64,000 nucleotides of DNA. Origin: Megalonaias nervosa. Its lineage: Eukaryota > Mollusca > Bivalvia > Unionida > Unionidae. Location of the stretch: positions 62,001 to 126,000 of the forward strand of contig JAECUM010001093.1 of assembly GCA_016617855.1 (NCBI GenBank). The letters are read 5' to 3'. The translations under genes were made by a program, and so were the position numbers. The notes under the pieces are model-generated. The model saw only the letters and a list, made by a program, of their open reading frames with translations. It did not search any database and was not told the DNA's origin. Below are positions 47,001-56,000 of this stretch, piece after piece (position 1 is the first letter of the stretch; the number at the start of each line of letters is the position of its first letter).

Positions 47001-50000
47001 AGGTCTGAACATGACTTGAGAGACCACTCCTTCCAACAATAAAGGTTGGCCTCTGAAATGGAAATTACATACAAAATGTGGTCTCTCATTGAAGATGGTC
47101 TTCCTGAACAGTGGTCTTTAAAGCTTATTTTTGCTGTTTCATTGTCCTTTCAAAATTCAAAAACAGTGTTATTGATAAGTTTTTGTAATTTGTGTACTGG
47201 TTATGTTGAGTTGATACATGCAAAGTTCCTATACCCTACCAAAATTCCTTTTTTATTATTCCAGACTATGAAATTGTCACAGTGACAGGAGACAAACAGG
47301 GAGCAGGAACAGATGCCAATGTGTATATTACAATATTTGGCAGAAGTGGAGCTACAAAAAGAATTCCATTGACAAAAGAAAAAAGCAAAGGTTTATTTGA
47401 GCGTGGAAAAAGTGATTTGTTCAAAGTGCATTCAAACTGTGTTGGACCAATGAAAAAGGTTCTGATCGAGCATGACAATACAGGGATGGCCCCAGGATGG
47501 TTCTTGGATAGGGTAGGTGTTTTTGAATCCAATCCATGTGATGGTTGTATCCATAGATTTGGTCCTGTCCTTCCATCTGTTATGAAAAGTTCATTTGTAA
47601 GATTGCACAGAAAGCACTAAACATTAGTACAAATAAAATGTTGCTAGCCAGAAGTGGAAAAACTCCCAAAATGCTTGGTTGCCCACTGGGCAAAGGTATA
47701 AAAATACCATGTATAAAAATCATTTTTGTTCATTTATATTTTGTTTTGTGTAACAAAGTAATCCAGTTGCCCCAAATTTCAATAGTTTCAGTTATGCTGC
47801 AGTTCAGCTTTTCAGATGTCATTTGCATTACAGAAAGATTTCAAAGAATTATTAAATTCAGAAAAACATGGTTTCAACTTTAAATAATACTGTCATCAAA
47901 ATATCTTCTTCTTTAAAAAAATCATTTTCATTTATGTCTATTTTGTCTTTCTTAATTGGAATTTTATCAGAGGAGACTGTCTAACATTTTGCATTTTTGC
48001 CAACAACTTATTCCTTCATATTCAACTGTAGAAAATGTTTTGTGTTTTCAAAGGAAGTGAGCTTGTTGCATGATTGACTGGTTTTAGTCTGGTACCCTTT
48101 CATTTTTTGTATATAAGGAGAGAGAAGCCATAATGTCTAACATATCATTTTATTTTATGGCAACCAGATGTCACACTGACTTGAGCTGAGGAATACTTTG
48201 CTTTTCAGTTGTTAGTTTTTGTCATCTTGATAATTATGAGTGGCAATAATAGTACGTGTCAACGAATACACATTATTTCACACACTGTAATATTTGACTG
48301 AGGTTCATCCAAGTAACATAAACCGTTATTGCTTGAAATCAGAATGTACATAACAATTGACACTAGCATTGTCTAAGCTCCATGTCATCTCAGTCACATC
48401 CCTGCAGCTATTGACATGAGCATTGTCAAACAGGTATTGTTTGCTTCAGCTCCATTTCAGGTCATGCACAAGCTCTGAGAAGCTTGGTTGCCTGAAGCTA
48501 ACATTTTGTTGTCCTGAGTTGTTGGGCACCGTTAGTAAGAATGTGTGTATACAGATGACCTGATTAGATTTTCAGTACAGCAATATTCAAGTTTTGTAAA
48601 ACTAATTTTTTTTCTTTTTTTCACTTTTTGTAATTAAAGCCTTCTAAGTACAAACAAGCAAGATTCACTTGGATCAGATGAATTAATTTTGTTTTTATTT
48701 GTACTCATATATAGATAACCTGCTTAGGTTTTCAGGCTGTTTCAGAAGTTAAATTTTTTTTTACACATTTTGAACTTTTGGGACATTTTTTACTTCAGAC
48801 TTTTTAACATGAAGCAAAAACTACTTGAGGTAGATAAATTAAGTTTGCATGCATGCTTGTATGCATGTGACATGACCTGATTAGATTTTGATTTCATTGT
48901 TGCAATTTGTTCCAAATTTTCTAACTCTTTTATTTTCCTTTTTGGTCTTGGACTTGTGGTGTGCAGGTGGGGGGTGGGGGGTGCATGCTTGTTTTTCAAA
49001 CACATGTCTAGTTCAGAAAGTAATAGATTGATAGTAATCATGGGTATTTTGTATTCCAATAGAGAGAAGTACATTTTTCTACTGAAACTGTTTGCTAGAT
49101 GGAAACATAATTCAGGTGAACATTTCAATTAAAAACAAATGATCCTAGTTCTCCATTTAAGAGGCTTCTACTTTCACTGCCTAACCAACGTACTGTAAAA
49201 AAAATTTAGCATCATTAAATTCTGGCAAGTCTCAGAACATTCAGGATGTGAGGAATTAATGAAAAGCTAATGCATAACTTTTTGTGTATTCCCCACTGCT
49301 TGAAGTGAAGCATCTTGATATGGTCTTGCACAGCCATCTGTTCATCCTGAGAATTTAATTGAACAATTGTGCAAAAACAATTTGATGTACACAAATGAAT
49401 TTTTTTTAATAATTATATAGATGATCTGATTCAGTTTTTATTCCACTTAGCAATATTCTGTTTTTAGCTGCAGGATTATGATATTGCCTTGCATCAGCAT
49501 TGCCATCAAGTGTTATCCATCTGCATTTCTATTTTCAATTTCTCAAAAACCACCAATTTTAGTGGTGTGGCTTCCATAGCAATCACAGTGGAAAACTTAT
49601 TTTTTACTTTTTCTACAGAATGCTTCAGCCAGTTTTGATTCAGTTTGGTAGGAATGTTTCAGGGTTCTCAGGAATCCTCAAAATCAACATAAAGATGCAC
49701 ATATTTCAATTTTATATACAGGAAAATTCCTGCAGTTGAGTCCTTGGTACGTAAGTTGTTTTATTTCTCCGGCAAACTTCTCTTTAATTGATCAGTTTCT
49801 GCAAAGTGAGTGTCAGTTATAGTGTGCAGGATATAAGACATACCAGGTTATTGTAAAGGTATTAGGTGAAGTTGCATGGGCCATATCTTAGTAGGTAAGG
49901 AAATTAAGACATCTGTTAATTGGTTGTCAGTGCCTTATCAGTTTTAATGAAAAAGCTAATTTCACTTGGTTCTTACATCTCACTTTGATGAACATCACTC

Positions 50001-53000
50001 AGTACACCTTAAGTTATCATACTTTAAATCCTTTGCAATGGTCAGAACACTTTGCATTTATTGTCTGATTTACTTAGAAATATAGGGCCAAGATTTTGGG
50101 AACAGCTTTGTTTGTTGAAGAAATAGGAACTCTCATATTAATCATCATAAATCATCATAAAATCATCTGTTTTTCTGTGTCCTGTGCAGATGTACATTTC
50201 TTTTGGGTAATTTTAAATTTGTGCTTTTCATACATTGGTGCCAAGTGCATGGCTGCAGAAGAGCCCAGCTCTTGTGAGATTGGCTGACAGAAAGTAATTC
50301 TGTATCTAATACTGATAAAGAAAACAGAATGCATAAAACACTTGAGAGATTTGTGGAATAAATCATGGCATCAGACATTTTCCAATGGGCTGCAAAATAA
50401 TAAATAATGGAACTTTATTAGCTGTATGTACATTGTATCATGACTGTGAATAGAATACAGAACTTGCAAAGCTCAACATTCACTAGGCATGACATATCAA
50501 ATGATCACTTATTTGCTGTTTTGTTCTGAAACCTGCAGCAGAGTTAAGTTTGTGTAATAAAAAAATGAATGCAGTAAATTGTGTTGCTTAAAGATGTAAG
50601 AAAAAAACTGAATTTAACATGGTCATTTGCTTCTCGTTCCAATGTCTTGGCAAATTTATTTTAAACGAAATGGAATTATTTTAGCTAATTCAATAAATTA
50701 ATAATAGAAAAGAAACTTGAATCTCTTCCTTGATTCTTTATAGCCACAAACAAAATTTAAGAATAGTAAGGTAAAACCATTGAGACTCATTCACTGGTAA
50801 TAGTTGTAACATCACAAACAATCCCATTTATCACTTTTCTCAGTTGTGTTAGAAATTTTTATTCTTTTGTAATAATACTAAATATATCATAATGAAAGAG
50901 CATTGGCAATCTGATGATATTTTATATTGGTGACAGAACAATATGTGCATAATGCCCTGAACTATTGTAAGGAAGATAAAGGGTCTCATTATGACTCCTA
51001 TTTTTAGGACTGGCAACTCCAACTTTTTTCAGCAAAGGAGTCCTGAACTCCAACTTTAAAAGTCCTATGAAGAACCTTTTGTTTCTTAGCACATACTGTA
51101 TAAAAATATTTTCTGGGATAGCTTCCCTAGCAATGGTGTATTCCTTAGAAACCAGTTGCAAAACCAATATACACCTTATTTAAAATGGTGGGTCCAGATA
51201 GTGACAGACATAAACAGGTAACCTTGGCATAAGTGTTTATGGGACATGCTTGTACAAAATTTGGTCTGAGGTGACTGTCCTTGCAGTAGTGTGGCTTGCA
51301 TAGCAACCATATTGAAAATCTATTTTAGTCAAGCCCTTAATAGTGGGAAGTAAAACATAGAAGTCACTTTTCCAATGGCATTACCACAGCATCGTTGTCA
51401 GCAGTTTCTTAAAGTTTTGGCTAACATTTTTCATTTCCATATATTTTCTAAACCTCTTGATATATTATCATCATACTTGAAATGAATTGTTATGAAGCTA
51501 AGACAGTTCATTCTATAACCTACTTGCTCACCTCTTGAGGTCAAGGTCATAGAAAATGTGTGTCTAGGTTTTGGTCAAAGAGCATAAGTGAGTGCAGTAA
51601 GAACAGCTTGTGCCATTTTGAAAGACATTATCTGATTTAGATGAGTCTGCTTACACATCGGACTGCAATGTTCTTCAGCATGCCGCATGATTAGGTACAT
51701 TGTTCTTTTGTTTACTCTACTTTACAGGCCATGATTTATATGGAAAGTTGATGATGATGTCAGATATTAGAAATTTAAAGAAATCTGAAATATACTAAGA
51801 CATGAACTTTGCATGAGTGTTGTTTTTGTTTGTGTTGCCCTCCCTAACAAAACCACATAGGTCAGGACCTCATATTATCCCGGTCCTTAAAGTGCAAGGC
51901 ACAGTCATGACACTTGTATCCAAGTAGTTTTGTGTTGCTATATCCATATTGAGTTGCAGTAAAGAATTGATAAGCACTTTTACAAGTAAAATCAGGCTGC
52001 ATTTCTGTAACAGATTATACTAATCAAGAATATTATGGTTAGATGACAGAAGTTCTCTGAGGGTCACATCCATTTATCATGCAATCAAGAATTGTCTTAG
52101 TCATCAGCATGTAAAAGTCACACTTTGCAAGTGTACAGTTTCCTTTAGTCAAAACATCTTGATAAAAAGAGATGAATTAATGCTCAAGATCATCTTAGTA
52201 GATGTTTATCTTTATATGGTTTAAAATCATATCACAGGGTTTTGAATTAGCCATTTAATATCTCAAATGCTTGTAATGAATTAAAAATAATTTTGTGTCT
52301 AAGAAACTGCATAAATTGCTTGCATGTATTCATGATGCATTGCTATAATGTATCTAGAGTTAAACAAGGACTTCTGTGTGTGATGGAAAAATTAAAATCT
52401 AGACTATTCAGCTTTAACTATCATAATGTACCACTAATGACTCTCTCTGCTTAAATTATGATGTATTGATATAGATTAATTTTAACAAGGATGTTTGAGT
52501 GCAAAAGAAAATTAAATGTTTATTTTAAGCTATGCAGCCATTAGGTTTGTGTCGACTTAAAAGAATTTTAAAAAAGTAAATAAACACAAGACTTTGTTCC
52601 CATGATGATGTAACTTCAGAATCAGCTACAGTTAAACCTCTTTCGAGAAATTTCTCCTTTTGCTGTTAAAAATGAAATGTCTTCCAAGACAGAAGCTGTC
52701 TCAATAATGGTAGTTAAATTATGTATCATATTTGATCCATGCATTACGAGTGTGCATGACTGACAGGTGGTCTTCTATAAAGTGATCTATAAAGTTAGAT
52801 TTTATTGTAGCTACCACCCACAAATGTATTTCAAGAAAGCAAGTACTCAGAAATTAAAAGTCAAGTCAATCTTGAAAGTAAGTCTACCTTTAAAGTAAGT
52901 TATCCAATTTATTCCATGCTTTCCTCATCCATTAATAAGAAAGTGTGCCGCTTCAGATACTTATGAAAATCTAGCATGTATTCTGCATGAGAGACATTCC

Positions 53001-56000
53001 ATGTATACTTGAGGCGTTTTTTTAAAATCCATCCACCATTTACTAACATTATTAATAATAGGTGTACCTCAAAAGATAGTTGTCTTTAACAAGAAGCTGC
53101 AGAAGATTTTCCAGTCAATAAAATACACTAATTTTCTTGCAGAATAATAAGGTATACATCAGTTATTTTTTTTCTATCATTACTATAGTGTTTTCTTTTG
53201 TTTAGATATTGAAACTTTGGTTAAATGAACACTAAATAATGTCAATCTTTATGAATGAGAATATATATGATATTAAATTAACTTGGGATTCAGAGTTTTT
53301 CCTTTTTTTCGACTCAATTTGCACATTTGCTTCACAAAATTATAGACATTACAGTAAGTTTGTCATATCCATGCGTCTCTGTTTTTCTTTGTCAGTATTA
53401 TAGTGAGTAATTGATTTTTGTCAAATCTTTCTTGCAGGTTGTTGTAACAGACCTGAAGCACCCCAAATGGAAATACTTTTTCCCATGTGGCCAGTGGCTT
53501 TCCAGAGACGAGGGTGATGGGGCAATTTCTCGGTATCTCCTAGGTAGTCGTGATCCGTTTGCTGTCAGAAAGGGTAAAGAGTTATTTTTTTAAATTCCAA
53601 TCCAAGTTTATTACACTCCCCCATTGTTTATTTTGCCAGCCTTAGCTGATGGCAGAATATAGATATTACTTTTCAAGTCATGACAGTGTCAATGTCAGTG
53701 TTTAGATTCTCTGTTAAAGTTTTGTGCTCAACATATTTTGAAAGTTGGATAAATTGAGGATACATCAAAACACTGCATTCCAAGAATCCTTTGTATTTTA
53801 CCTTTTTTTTTTCATCAGAAGCCTCCAGCCTCATTTGCATTTTTAAAAATTTGTTTTCACTTATTAAGCTTTGGTGAGAGATTAATAGAATCCGTCATAT
53901 GTCCTGGTGTAGGATAATTAAATCCCATCAGAGGGTCAGAATTTATGATCAGGAACATGGTTTATTCCCACAAATTTTGGGTGGGACTTTCCTATTGCAC
54001 ACTAAAACATATGTTAGATTATTTTTCTCTCATTTCTTGTCAAAAATCACTTGTGGAAAATAATGGCAGATCTTCAGTATTGTTATAGCTACATAATGAC
54101 ATACGTATTTTATCAAAGGTTTGATATCATTAAAAATAGCATTAAATGTTTACTACGAAGAAATTGTTGTAAACAAGAATTATGTGTATAAAATGGGGAA
54201 AGATTTGTCAAAACACTCAAACTTCACTGAGTCTCATGACATCGTAAGGATAATGATGTCTTCATTAATGTCATGGAGTGCACTTATGGATCAGTTATTG
54301 GGTCTGACGCCAATGTGTTTGTCACAGGATCATGCATCTGACAAAATGTCCATCCTTCTGGCTGATGGCTAATCCCTTTTTTCAAATAATGTCACCAACT
54401 CATCTTGAGTGCAACAAAAGTCTAACCGTGCAAATTAAACAAAATCTGTTCTTGCTCTTCTCCTTGTACTTTTTCTGTTTTTGCCTCTGAATTGAACCAT
54501 ACAGACATCTTAAATTTACAGATCATGTCAGAAGTGAAAGTTGAACATTGGTTTATGCTAAAACAGCTTTCATGCATACTTGTATGGGGTACCAATAAAT
54601 ATTGCCATTCCAAATGATGAATGCAGTGTCTGTTTTTCTATTTCTAAAACTTTTTCTTTTTAACCAGAGAGTAAATACAAAATCAGTGTTTACACTGGTG
54701 ATAAGAGAGGAGCTGGAACTGATGCCAACGTGTACATTATTCTGTTTGGAGAAAATGGGGATTCTGGTCAAAAGTACCTGGACGACTCCAAAAACAACTT
54801 TGAAAGGAAAAGGTTTGCAACCTTTTAATTTTGAGCAAGCCTTGCTTAATTCTATAGCACAGATTTATAGCATTGTTTTGATTTTCTCCCAAGGTTTTTC
54901 CAGGCTGGAGAGCATTTTGTGCACATTTTTCTATAAAGTTATGTGTTTTCAGTGATTTTGTGAGACATTGTAAGCACTGGTTGTAGAAGATCTAGACCTT
55001 GAATTTGTTTGTATGGTTTTGAAGTTTGTATAATTTCTCAGGGAAGGCACATCCTTCATCAATGGAATGCAAATATTTATGATAAAATTCAGTCTTCTCA
55101 TGCAATTTAGTAACAATATTGATCTTAAGTGGAGCGGGTTGTACAATTTAATGATTTTCACAATTAACTGATAATTTCTAAAAGTAAGCATTTTTTCCAT
55201 TGGCTCAAAGAGGTTATGTCATACAAACTCAAATATGAGTTCATTGTGTATTGAAGATTAGCAATGTGGTTTAGCAGTTCATTCATTTGCAGTAAATCAG
55301 ATATTGCTTGGATAACAAGATTTCATTTTAATGTGTTGCTCATTTTAGTTGAATTCACTTAGTGGGAAGTGAGACATAGCAGTCACTTTTCCAAAGGTGG
55401 CAAAGGTGGCTACAGTTTGTCATGGTTTTGGTTGTAGTTTTCATCTGCATATTTTTGCTAAGTTGCCATAAAATGCTACTACATGCATGCATACATACAT
55501 TTCCTAAACCCCTTGATGGTTTTTCATCATACTTGACATAAATGATTATGAAGCTAAGACAATTGATTTTATGACATGTTCACTCACTCATTTTGTCTTA
55601 GGGTCAAGGTTACAGTCACAGAAAATTTATGTTAAGGTTTTGGTTAAAGTTGTTTTCATTTGCTTTTATTTCCTTAATTTGATGGATTTTCTTTTTACTG
55701 GGATGTATCATTATGAGCTAAGACAATACATCCAGTGACATGCAAGTTTGTTCCTTTGACCTTGGGGTCAAGGCCATAGTCATAGAAAATTTGCATTAAG
55801 GGTTTGGTTTAAACAAATTTCATTTGTTTATATTTAGTAAACCCCTTGATGGAATTTCTTCATAATTGGCATAACTATTATGGAGCTAATACAGTTCATT
55901 CTGTAACATGCACTGTCCCCATTTGACCTTGGGATCAAGGACAGATATTTTACAATAGTACTTTAATATTGAGTTTGACATGCATGTCCTGTGCTTTTTG